From Terebella lapidaria (lineage: Eukaryota > Annelida > Polychaeta > Terebellida > Terebellidae), in contig OX424560.1 in the NCBI GenBank assembly GCA_949152475.1, positions 23,499,106-23,563,105 on the forward strand: a stretch of DNA of 64,000 nucleotides, given 5' to 3'. The position numbers were made by a program, and so were the translations under genes. Positions 20,152 through 31,400 of the stretch are shown in pieces; position 1 is the stretch's first letter; each line of letters begins with the position of its first letter. Under the pieces are notes generated by a model that saw nothing but the letters and a program-made list of their open reading frames with translations, did not search any database and was not told the origin of the DNA.

Positions 20152-21995
20152 ATGTCGAATTTACCCCCACTGATCTTCAATTTGCTCAAAGTGTCGTTGT
20201 TGTTTGCAGTGGTCACGCTGTGGTTGACTCCGGCCCAAGGCCAGCAGGTGAACTGTACATCGCAGTTCGAAGGCGTGATATGTCAGCCCGACTGTGACAG
20301 TTACTTTCAATGTAACAACGGCGTCTGGGAGGACATCAACTGTACGCCTCCACAGGTCTACAACTACTTTTGGGAACGATGTACAGAGTACGTATTGATA
20401 CTTAACCATGACTAAAATTAGCTCAGTGGCTAAATACCATAAAAGTGTACAGCTTTAGCCACATTTTCATAAAATATGGTTGCTTTTCAGTTGGGATGGC
20501 CGTTTTGACCAGTCAATGTCACTTAAGGTCGAATTGAAAGTCATGGCTCAAATCGTCATATGACTTCCGATTTGAATGTGCCAAGATTGGAGCTTCATCT
20601 TGAGTCTTAAAGTATTCGTGGAGTTCACTCCGTAAAACTTATATTATGAGAGAAAAAATAGGTAAAATGTTGCTTTCAAAAATGGCTCGAAAGTCGTACA
20701 CACGTCAAAATGGGCATCCTCATACAGGGGATGTATCATCTGTATATACAGGGAGTTATATGCATAAATTAGTAGAAGAGTTATTGAACGTATTTTGATA
20801 AAAAGGCCACCGTGAAAAAAAAACACTGGCCGTTTTTTTCTATTTTGGAATTTGGCTGCAATTTTGTATTTAAAAACAACGAAAACAACCACTGTAAACG
20901 TAAAAAGATTTCTAAAACAGTGGATGATGGGCGCAACGTTTTGTTATCTGTTATCTGACCATAAGTTCGGTAACTTAAAAAATAGTATGGCGTGTACTGC
21001 ACGCATCACAACTTTTGTACACGCATATATACATAACACTCACAAATCATTGTGAATTGCGTACACGTCCAGATGGAATCGTTTTCATCGGGAATCGAAT
21101 ATTTATGGTCATGGTGACAAATTATGCCGAATTGTTACACATCCCACTTGAGATGTCCGTGTACATTATATACAGATCTATCATACACGAAGAACTGGAA
21201 CTTTCTCAGCAAACAAAATCGGTCGCTATTCATCTGCTACAATACCAGTTGATTGCCAGAGCACGAATACCACGTGTATTAAGTTATACATTTTTTCTCA
21301 CAGACAAGCACCTCCACCCTGTGGTACGAATAGCGACTGTGCTAACGTGCCTAACTATCGAGTTCCAATCATGGATGACGATTGCCGATCCTACCTCGCG
21401 TGTGCTAGTGGCTTCGAAGACGGAATTTACAACTGCAGCACAGGTATAACATGAGATGTAGAGGTTACGGTTGATGCAGCTATGACATTCATAATGATAA
21501 CGCCTTTGAATAATTTACATGTATATTAGTGATGGGGCACGTGAAATCGATCAGAATATCATCAATACGTGTATGAAAGGGTTGTCTTGAATGGCAGATC
21601 GAAGGTGCTAGACGCAACGATAACAGACCATGATAGCCTGTCATGACATGTGTTTTGTTCTCTAATGTGATGATTTCTTTGAATCAATTCGAGCGCTTAT
21701 GTTATGCTCGAGCGCTTAGCCTAATCAAAATATTTGTATTTTGCACTGTCAACCACTACTGGAAGGGGTAAACTTGCATGTGCTCAATACATCTCAATGT
21801 CCCAATTGGAAGCATGTAGATATTCCATCGCCATTTCAAACTTGACTTTGATCTTCTCCAAACTTGACCTTGACCTTCCCACCAGGTCTAGTGTTTGACA
21901 TCAAGAACCAGGTTTGTAACTGGCCCGCTGACGTCATGGAGCCGTGTGGAACCCTGACACAGCCAGCCACGCCGATACGATGTCCCCGTCCGTAA
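20152..21995 (+). CDS. Small secreted chitin-binding (CBM14-like) protein A
   Basis: There are three coding exons, 20152-20387, 21304-21443 and 21886-21995, joined by phase 2 and phase 1 GT-AG introns (486 bp, 161 aa). The signal peptide contains VSLLFAVVTLWLTPAQG. The mature protein carries two cysteine-spaced peritrophin-A/CBM14-like modules. The first is in exon 1 (CDSYFQCNNGVWEDINC, PPQVYNYFWERC). The second is split over exons 2 and 3 (CRSYLACASGFEDGIYNC, then VFDIKNQVCNWPADV, ending MEPCG). CBM14 modules bind chitin in extracellular matrices. Its introns match the minus-strand paralogue at 25 kb in position and phase. A polyadenylation signal AATAAA follows at 22038-22043. Confidence 0.85.
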
Positions 21996-22037
21996 TTGTC
22001 ATGTCAACATCAAAGACAACTTTGAAAACACGTATGA

Positions 22038-22043
22038 AATAAA
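22038..22043 (+). terminator. Polyadenylation signal of chitin-binding gene A
   Basis: AATAAA lies 43 bases after the stop codon of the plus-strand gene. Confidence 0.6.
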
Positions 22044-22241
22044 CAATCTTTCTCAGTGTTCGTTTTCGTTCAACTCAGTAGCATAATCCTACTTCTAGCC
22101 TGTTGTGCTGAGTGCTGACTATTGCTTATCGATAAGCTGGTAAAACTAGTACTGAACTCTTCTGCCGATTTGGCAGCTATATAAATATATTAGGCAGCTA
22201 TTTCATTTCCCAGCTTTTCTCAATATCCGTCTGTTTTTTTT

Positions 22242-23651
22242 AGGTTACCGGACCTTTGTTCCGATAACCTATTGCCGTGGCGTTGCGTCCGTCGTCGTCG
22301 TCCGTCATCGTCGTCGTCGTCATCGTCGTCCATCTACATTTTTATCTGTAAAGTTTATGGTCGAATCTTTCTGAAATTTTGCACGAAAATACGTAAAAAT
22401 ATTTCAAGAGGGGGATATTTTTTTTTTTTTTTTTTTCGTAATTTTTTTGCAAAATGGCGGCCATTTTTGACGAAAGTTGGCCAATTTTGGACTTTGGCAG
22501 CCATTTTCTCAAAAACTGTCAGACCACTTTTGAGATTTTTGTTTCAAAAGATTCCCCTCATATACCTCTGTGACATGTATAAGTTTGGTATATTTCGTGT
22601 GCTAGCCATTTTGATTTTTTCTACGGGTCCCAAATGGGACTTTCCCATGTTAAATTCTCCTATGTTTTATAATGGGAAATATTTTCCTGATATCTCGCTC
22701 AATATTGAGATTAGAGATTAGGAATTAATTGTGGACATATGAAAATTATATATGCCAAATATTCTCGTGACCTTGAATTTGACTTTCGACCTTATTTTCA
22801 AGGTCAGAGCACAAAATGGCTAATTTATCGCTTATTATTGACAGTTCAGGAATCAATTGTGGAACTATAGGAAGTGATACATGCTGAATATTGTCATAAC
22901 CTTGAATTTGACCTTTGACCTCATTTTCAAGGACAGAGCACTAAATGGCTAATATCTCGCTTATTATAGACTCTAAAGCTTAGGAGTCAATTGTGAACAT
23001 ATAGGAAATGATGTATGCCGAATATTTTAATGACCTTGAATTTGACATTTGATCCCAATTTCAAGGTCAGAGCACACAGTGGCGAATATCTCGCTCATTA
23101 TCGAATTTACAGCTTATGAATCAGTTTTGGACATATAGGAAATGATATAGTCCGAATATTGTGATGACCTTGAAATTGACTTTTGACCCCATTCTCAAGG
23201 TCAAAGAACAAAATGGCTAATATCTTGCTTATCATCGACTTTTCAACTTGAGAATCAATTGTGGACAGATAGGAAATGATATATGCTGAATATTGTCGTG
23301 ACCTTGAATTTGACATTTGACCTCATTTTCAATGTCTCACAGGACAACTTGGCTAATAATATCTTGTTTATCATCGAATTTACAACTTAGGATTCTATTG
23401 TGGACATACAACAAATATATATTTGCTGAATATTCTGATGACCTATAATTTGACTTTTGATTTCATTTTCGAGGTCACAGCACATAACTACTAATATATC
23501 TCTTATTACTGAATTGACAGCTTGAATTCACTGTGAACGTATAGGAAATCAAATATGCTGAATACTCTCGTGACTTTAAATCTGACTGTGACCTTATTTT
23601 CAATGCCACGGGACAAAATACATGTAGCTATGATATATAGTCCGGTAACCT
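22242..23651. mobile_element. TIR element with satellite-like core
   Basis: Perfect 12-bp inverted ends AGGTTACCGGAC (22242-22253) and GTCCGGTAACCT (23640-23651) enclose 1410 bp. After a CGTCGT microsatellite and a T-rich stretch, the interior has about seven degenerate tandem units of about 130-135 bp (22741-23600), each carrying a word like GACCTTGAATTTGAC followed by GGCTAATATCTCGCT. There is no transposase frame. It is probably a non-autonomous DNA element whose core expanded as a satellite. No clean target duplication was found, so the superfamily is unknown. Confidence 0.7.
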
Positions 23652-24810
23652 TTCTTTTGCCCTTGGGCTAATTTTTTCGTCTGAAATGACATTAAGCATA
23701 TAATATTCCATGTGTTTTATGCATGAAGATGGTTCGACTTGAATTGTTCCGGAAAACTGAATGGTGAATGATCAGAACTCACCAAATACCCTTAGCAATT
23801 ACGGGCAATAAGACCAAGAGTGTGTGTGTTATATGTATTTAATATTTTGGTGCTTTGGAACACTCTGTCTATATCTGTCAGAACAGCGCCATCTCTCGCT
23901 TTATTCAAAGAAAGCTCAAAAGCTCACCTGTGTGACATTGCTTTTCAATAATGTTATTCCATTAATGTTATTGTTGTTTTTTTCAGTGTCTTATATATCA
24001 TATATTGATTTTCACTAAATCGTTATTGTACAGCGCCATGAGTAATGAGGAACAAACCATGAAGTTCAGGTATATATTATATATAAGAATATAATCCAAC
24101 AACCAGATTCCAATGATGCCATCAACAAATCCGAAACACAACGTCCCACAACAAAGTGTTTGCAAAATCGTGTATTTTGGAAACATTACACTTGACGACA
24201 AGTCTATGCCAACTTCGTGGTCATGCCTCCAGATATTAACTTGATTTATCAGGATTGATTCATCTAACTTAATATGGTATTATTAGTGTATATGGGTTAA
24301 ACAGAAAATTTTTACCTTTTGGGATCCTAAAGTGACATTTAAAACTGTTCTTGGTCCTCTGTGCATGTGAAATCGAACAGTAACTGCCTACAAGACAGGT
24401 GAACGAATTTGAGTGACTTCGACATTGGGGGGTCACCAATCCCGCATAGGTTTGAGCATAACAGTTCCCGTGCAGTGATACCAACAACAACAGAAATATT
24501 GAACGTGATACAGCCCACTTGTTTATAGCTGATGTATGTATGTTTTATATGAACCGTGAATCTTCTCTGTTGTAAATGTTGACAAGACACGTGTCTTTGT
24601 TTATATTAGTGCAAAATGTAAACAATTTGTTCAAATTTTGCATTATTCGGACCCTTCCGAATGCTGGGTCATAAGCGCGTGTTATGACTGATACATATAT
24701 ATATCGGTGCTATATATATCATCGAAATTATGCTATCTACAATTCAATTCAACAACTTAATAAGTTCAAACTTTGAAATATGAATTTTTTGGTATGCCAA
24801 ATGCATACTA
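23652..24810. other. Intergenic, no gene recognised
   Basis: This is AT-rich DNA with short frames only, containing no recognised gene, RNA or clear repeat. Confidence 0.5.
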
Positions 24811-25348
24811 AATCACCCTGCTTATTGTCTTAGGATATATCATCTCATGATGTTAGGATCGGTTTACTGATAAGAATTTGCTTGCATGAAGCATTTTATG
24901 GATAATGATTACGCCCCACGTGTCACACAGTAGAAAATAACACACACGTCATGTATATAAAAGAGTAATTTATTCCAAGCTGTACATATTTTCCTAGTTT
25001 ACACATTCCTCCTAGATCGCGGGCGGGGTGTAGTCGGCTCTGGGACGGGAGGGTTAGGACAGTTTGCCGGGGTGATGGGCTGTACACGAGTACCACACGG
25101 CTCCATTACGTTAGCCGGCCAGTCGCACACCTGGTGCTCAGTGTCGAACACCGTACCTGCATCGGGAAAAGGTCACTGTTAGGTTAATTAAGACCCTTAA
25201 ACGAATAAGAGTTCTACACTGTATTTCACATAGAGATTTAGCCAACTCATTGTGAGTTCTGGATCTATTTATAACCTACTGGCTTCAAGACCGTAACGTC
25301 CTGATCCATTTCTGGACATTTTCTACTGGTTATCATCGTGTCCCCACC
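24811..25348. repeat. Parent segment of the duplicated terminal exon
   Basis: This is the partner of 14989-15523 (see that entry). It covers the 3' flank, last exon and most of the second intron of chitin-binding gene B. Confidence 0.88.
24969..24974 (-). terminator. Polyadenylation signal of chitin-binding gene B
   Basis: AATAAA on the minus strand, 25 bases past the TAA stop. The same signal is kept in the duplicate at 15 kb. Confidence 0.65.
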
Positions 25349-25991
25349 TCAGCCCCACCCCCGCAGAGGGCAATCATTGTATTATATATCATCCCCCACT
25401 GACCTGGATCACAGGTGTCGTTGCCGGCGTATTCGCCAAGTGCGCAGATCCAGAAGGTTTCACAGTTGAGTATCAAAGAGGGAAGACGGTAGTGCTCTAC
25501 TAGGGCGCAGTCCAGGTAACGGCCACATGGTGTCGGGGCGTTCTCGGGACTGGTGAAATGTGACATGGATGCAAGTTGAGATATACATTTATATTGACAC
25601 AACAAAAACTCGATTAACCGCGATGTGTTCTACCGAAATTTTGATCTTGTCGGAAAGAAAATCAAGCATGGAAGAGCTTTGAATAGATTTAAAATATAAC
25701 AAATTTATGTATATGAATTATTATGGTGATTAAATTAAGAATGCTCGATGTAAAACAAAATATATTCTCTTACTCGGCGCACTTCATCGAGAAATAGTTG
25801 TAGACTTGCTCCCCTTCACACTCGTGGTGTTCCCAGGATCCGTTGTTACAGACGTAGTACGACGTACAATCGGGTTCACAGTGTACACCCTCCTCGTACC
25901 ACGTACAGTTGTACGGCGTGGGCGTCACAATCTGAGCGCTCGCGGCAGCGAGTACTGCAACGTTAATCGAAACTCCTCTTTTTATCGGCAT
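24999..25991 (-). CDS. Small secreted chitin-binding (CBM14-like) protein B
   Basis: The coding exons in transcript order are 25774-25991, 25404-25549 and 24999-25156 (522 bp, 173 aa), with phase 2 and phase 1 introns exactly as in paralogue A. The product begins MPIKRGVSINVAVLAAASAQ, a signal peptide. A first cysteine module follows (CTSYYVCNNGSWEHHEC, EGEQVYNYFSMKC) and a second is split between exons 2 and 3 (NCETFWICALGEYAGNDTC, then VFDTEHQVCDWPANVMEPC). A basic tail ends PRPRSRRNV. The role is probably chitin binding in an extracellular matrix. AATAAA lies at 24969-24974 (minus strand), 25 bases after the stop. Its 3' end is duplicated at 15 kb. Confidence 0.87.
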
Positions 25992-26810
25992 TGTCCAGCT
26001 TTATTAAACACTAACGGTATTACCACATACGTGTATGTGGGGCAGGAACTCAACATTTGTTCAAATCAATATGCTACCGTTCACTCCGTAGTGGCAATAT
26101 ATGCTATTGCATTATTTCTTCAGTAAACACTCTGGAAAATCATGATTTATAATCCATAATAATTCCATGGGTTTTGTTTTTTGTTTGAAAAGCATTCGAG
26201 CCAATTGATATTGTCCATATAATTTATTCGTGAAGTCTTACCGCTGATGAAGACAAACAGGCAGATGTTCAGCATCATGTTCGGTCGTTTGTTCTGTTGT
26301 ACAAATGTTAGTGAAGAATTGGTGGCAGACTTCTGTTTGATATGTCCCTTTCCTAGTCTTTCCAGTTTTAAAACTGTTCTGCTTTGTTAGGCGGATTTTT
26401 GTGCTTATATATACGCATAGCTCATACTTTGTTTTCAGACGGGCGAAAACTTGAAGATAAGACACCATCTGGAGACATCGGTGGTTTCATTTGACATCGA
26501 TGTTATTTGTCGTATTATGTTCACATGGATTATGCTTTGATGGTATTCCCCCTTTCCACACGGTTCGGAGAAGTCAAATGCTTTCCATTTTATCATCACA
26601 GAAAAAACATGATTTTTATTCACAAGTGCGTGCATATAGGGGGATATACACGTGTAGCAATTCATGAATATGGTTACATTTTTTCAATAAAACAAACGGT
26701 ACTTTCTCACGTATTATGAACAGCGACGTGCGTACTGTTTGAAAACAGTAGATTCAATATGTCGGCGTGCAATATGTGATATATAGCAGTTAGTATGGGG
26801 AATGAAACAT
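25992..26810. other. Upstream region of chitin-binding gene B
   Basis: No further gene was found. A short palindrome (CCACATACGTGTATGTGG, about 26021-26038) lies about 30 bp upstream of the start codon. It could be part of the 5' UTR or promoter, but this is untested. Confidence 0.35.
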
Positions 26811-27345
26811 TAAAGCTGCTGCCTTCGATTGTATGCTATATTTTTTTCAAAACCAATTTTTTGTTTAAACACATCTAATGCAATATAACAAAAGGTGTGC
26901 TCAATGATTTTGACGAGTTGTCTTTTCATCCGTTTTAGTGCCCATTTTGTAACGATTTTGTAAATAAACAAACGAAGTGTATCCATCAAACCCGAATGTA
27001 AACAAATGCTCAAATCACGCTTAAAAGTCCACATCGAGTACATTTTCCAGTTCGTATGTGCATATATAGTGTAGTTGTGAGAAAATAATCAGTGATATAC
27101 CATGATGTGCGTGGAATTGTCAGTCTATCTTGCACTTCTATGCTTTGTTTACATCTGCGTGTGGTGGATAGAGTTCCTGTATTTACGCGAGAACCGCCTG
27201 TGCAAATGAGCAAAATGTCCCTGAGGACTGGTTATTTTCATTACATTTGTTGTGAGTATGTTTCATTCAGTTAGTTTAGCATGTTTAGTATGAAATATAG
27301 TTTTCAAAAAAATATTGACTGGTTCGAAGGCAGCTGCTTTAAATC
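26811..27345. mobile_element. MITE-like unit, copy 1
   Basis: The ends form an imperfect inverted repeat of about 18 bp: TAAAGCTGCTGCCTTCGA on the left and TCGAAGGCAGCTGCTTTA on the right. The inverted similarity extends weakly inward through the T-rich and A-rich arms. There is no coding capacity. A diverged direct copy lies at about 27530-28054. Confidence 0.55.
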
Positions 27346-27529
27346 ATTCACTGTCTCTCTAATTGATACTCATAGATGCACTACATACCGGTATCCTTAG
27401 TTTTGAACCAGTGATGCAGAAGCTTCAGAAAAAAAGCTTCAGAAAATTGAGAAGATATTGACAATTGTATGAAGCGAGATACTGTAGTCTATTTCAGAAC
27501 AACATATGTACACTATTTTAACTGAATTT

Positions 27530-28054
27530 TAGCCTAAACATTTTCAAAACTAAATTTTAGTGTACATCATCTAATACAATATAACAGAACATGTGCTCAT
27601 TGATTTTGACGATTACAGTCCAGCCCGTCCGAGTTGTTTTTCCATCCGTTTTATTTTATGCCATATTTTGTATAAACAAACGAAGTGTATGCATCAAACC
27701 CGAATATAAACACATGCCCAACTGCCCAAATTTCCAAATTTTCCAGTTTGTATCTGCACATCTGGTGTAGTTATGAGAAAATAATCAGTGGTATATGATG
27801 TTGTGCATGGATGGAATTTACAGTCAATTTTGCACTTTTATGCTTTGTTTACATCTGCGTGTGGATACAGTTCCTGTATTTACGCGTGAACCACCTGTTT
27901 AAATGAGGCAAAGTTCCTCTCAAAGACTGCATGGTTGTAGTCATAGCATTTGATGTGAGTACAACTCTCTCAGTTAATTTCACATGTTCGATATGAAATA
28001 TAGTTTTTAAAAAAAGTATTGCCTGTTTTCGAAGGTGGTTGCTTTAATTAGTCG
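27530..28054. repeat. MITE-like unit, copy 2 (diverged)
   Basis: This is a direct-orientation relative of 26840-27345. Shared stretches include AACAAACGAAGTGTATGCAT with CAAACCCGAAT, and TTTGTTTACATCTGCGTGTG. Its right end resembles the right terminus of copy 1; the left terminus was not found. Confidence 0.55.
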
Positions 28055-28479
28055 ATAGCACGAGGAAGCAGCCATTTTCTTTCACAAATTTTATTGTGAA
28101 TGTAATGCATGAGTTATGTAAAAAAGAACATTGAATAAGAATACTGGCAAGCATCAAAATCTATTAATCAATGTGCATAAAAGCGATGTAAATGTGATGT
28201 GAAAAACTGATATATACATCATCCAATACATTAGGAGGTCAGAGTGAGAAACTGGCCACATTGTCATCATTTCTCTCGAGACTGTTTTCGAAATACATGT
28301 ATGAATTATACAGCATTTATATGCTTGTGTCTCAATACACATATATATAAGTAAATGCTCACGTTTATAACACAGAAAGCGAAGAAAACACACAATCATT
28401 CACGCATGTATGTACATGTATAACATTCTGATATATACAAATATACAATCAAAAACATGGTCAGCACAGAAGTCTTCAA
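28055..28479. other. 3' region of gene VWA-2
   Basis: Probably contains the 3' UTR. The nearest minus-strand AATAAA noticed is near 28089-28094, about 390 bases after the stop. No other gene was found. Confidence 0.4.
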
Positions 28480-31400
28480 TCACAAACATAGCTTATCTAA
28501 TAGATCGTTTGCTGCCGATGTTACATTAGCTCTCTCCTGGATGTACACGGTGTTTTCAAATTCTGGATACGTTGCCATTCGGCTGATTTCCTGGTTATTA
28601 AAGTTCGTTCCCATGGCAACAACCATGACCCTAACGCCACTCCTAGATGCAGCCTGGGCCCTCGGTATTGTGTTTTGTTCGTCGATGTTAGAGTTGCCAT
28701 CTGTGACTACTATCATGATGTTTTCATCACCTATTAGGACAAAATAAAGAGAACATTTTCATTTTAAGATAGGGCTAATTGTACCGCGAAATATTGTACC
28801 TGCATACATTACAATCAAATAATGCATTATACTATCTTTCCGATAAACTCTATAATATAGATGAACTATCTTGTGGATACCGACTTTATCAGTCTAATTA
28901 CTCGAATCGATTTGGTTAACGTTATATACTTAAATATCATTCAGTGACGACAAACGCTGTGACTCACCAGGCCTATCCCCGTTCACTGCTGTGAATATCT
29001 CGTCCATTGTCGCGCCGATTCCCGCTGCCGTGTTCGTGTCGCCATTTTGTTCCGGAAACGCGATTGCCGTCGTCACTTCCTCTTGCGTCATGTGCTCGTT
29101 CAGCGTGAAACGCACAATTGCGTCATCGCTGAACGTCACCGCAGCGACGCGCGTGCGATCGGCGTTGAAGTTGAGACCCATGACCACTTCTTTGGCAAAC
29201 GTCTGAGAGATGTCGAACATCTTCGAGGTGCTACCAGACGCATCCAAGACGAATGCGATGTCATATCGCCGCAGACAGACTGAAATAGTGTACACATGTT
29301 CATTTAGAAGTGTACAAGTTTAAACATCATACATTTTGGTCGTATAGACTGAAAATATAAGGAACATTCATTTCAATGGCTCTAAGCCCTGCTCTACATG
29401 GTAATCAAATCCACTATATATACCCACTTAATTACACAAGCACTCCATGTAAAACTTTACAACAATATCAGGTGAAGTAGAGTACCAAAGATATACTAGT
29501 GTCCCGTATTAATCAATACCCTCAGAAATATCAGAAATCACTATCTGTCCACCATTGTACTCACATCTCTCGCAGTATCGTCCCGTGTACTCATTGGTAC
29601 ATCTACAGTAGTACTGCCCCAGCATGTCCACACACGACCCTCCATTCAGACACGGATTACTCGAGCACTCGTTCTCGTCTGCGGGGAAACATTGTAAGTA
29701 GTGGGGACTACACTTTAGGGTCAAAATGCACTGACCAGTAGAGGTCACGTGACCATTATATGGCAGTGCATAGAATCATATTTTGATGGTGTACTCAGTG
29801 CAAATTACTTTTTCGTAGACATCATGATTTCGTATTCATGTTGTATCTAATTCTGTTTCAGGCTTCAGCCTATTCTTATAACACCAACCATTGACTACTC
29901 ATGATATTAATAAAATCTGTACGTTTCATTGTACTATTATTCATGATATTCAACCAACCATTGCATAGTCCAGCGTTGACGTCATTCACCAGATTAGCTA
30001 AACCGCTGAACCTCGGTGCAGCGAATATGTTGTTGGCATCTGGATCACTCGCTATTGCCTTATACATGAGGTTTTCCGGATCAGACTCGGCCACGACAAC
30101 CATCAGCTGGATGCCGGCTATCTTGGCCTGGATCGCTTGAGGTACTGTGTCCGGGAGGTCCAAAGTCGGGACTCCATCAGACAGGATCACGCCAATATTC
30201 GGTGCCAGGAACCTATGACAAAAGAAGAAAAACCAATTTCATTCATGACTCATTGTTGAATTGTACTTTGATCCTATTCCTGTGCAGTGAATGGAAATTT
30301 CCATCCAGAAAATGTAACTAGCTGAAATGTAAAACACACTCCGAGTCCAATCATTTCGTGATTCTACTTCTACATGTGAACTTTTGATTACATACCTATC
30401 ACCATTTTCAGGTCGAAACATTCCTCGCATAACTTTCAGCGCCTGTGCGATGTTTGTACGGCCTCTCGTGTACGGTAATAGTTGCACACTCTGCAGCACA
30501 TCCTGCTTATTATCGTAGTCATTCAGGTGGAATGTGACTTCTGCGCTATCAGAGAATGTAAGAGCTCCGACTCGCGTTCGATTTCCTCGAACTTCCATAT
30601 TGTGTATGAGTTGTTGGATGAATACCTTGATCATCGGAAAGCGTTCGACTCGAATGCTCGCAGAGACATCAACAGCGAATATGATATCTAGCATAGCATC
30701 ACAACCTGCAGGTTAATTATTTATAAATATCATTATAATTATTTGTAAGCATATGATATGACGTCATTATATATGTATGTTAGGGTACTTCCGTGGGGTA
30801 AAATTTCAGTGGACTCGTCTTAAATGCTTACCTTTTTCACATCGAGATCCGGAGAATCCTTCCGGACAGATGCAGTCATAGGAGTAGATCCCATCCACGC
30901 AGTACCCGCCATTCATACAAGGCTGACTGGCGCATTCATCCACGTCTGTGTGGTAGAATAACTCTATAGTATCAACTTGGCACTGGGTTCCCTATGCATT
31001 CGAAGTGTGAACACTTCTGGATGCACCGTTAAAATGCTTATCAATTTTGTCAACGAATGAGTTTATTTTTATGAGGTTCACGGGAAAGTCATATGATTAT
31101 TGAACTTACTGTTACAAACTGCCTCCAGAAGGGTAGGCACAATAGCAGAGCTTCCATTTGTGAACAGGTCGTCCAGGGTTGGGACTTTTACGAAGTTTTC
31201 CTCATTAGGATCCGAGGCAATTCCATTCATTTCATCCACTTCGTTGGAACCCTGAGAATACAATATGATATTTTTAAAAAAAGTACTAGCATTTCATGCC
31301 CATTAATGGCATATGCTGCTTATTCTTTCAAAAAAATATTTACAACATGGACAAGCACTACTTGTCATTACAACTGACTCTATTATATAATAGATATAGT

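Noticed and set aside
22270-22330. CGTCGTCGT run considered as a coding repeat
   Set aside because: It is a simple trinucleotide microsatellite within the TIR element; the frame through it has no other support.
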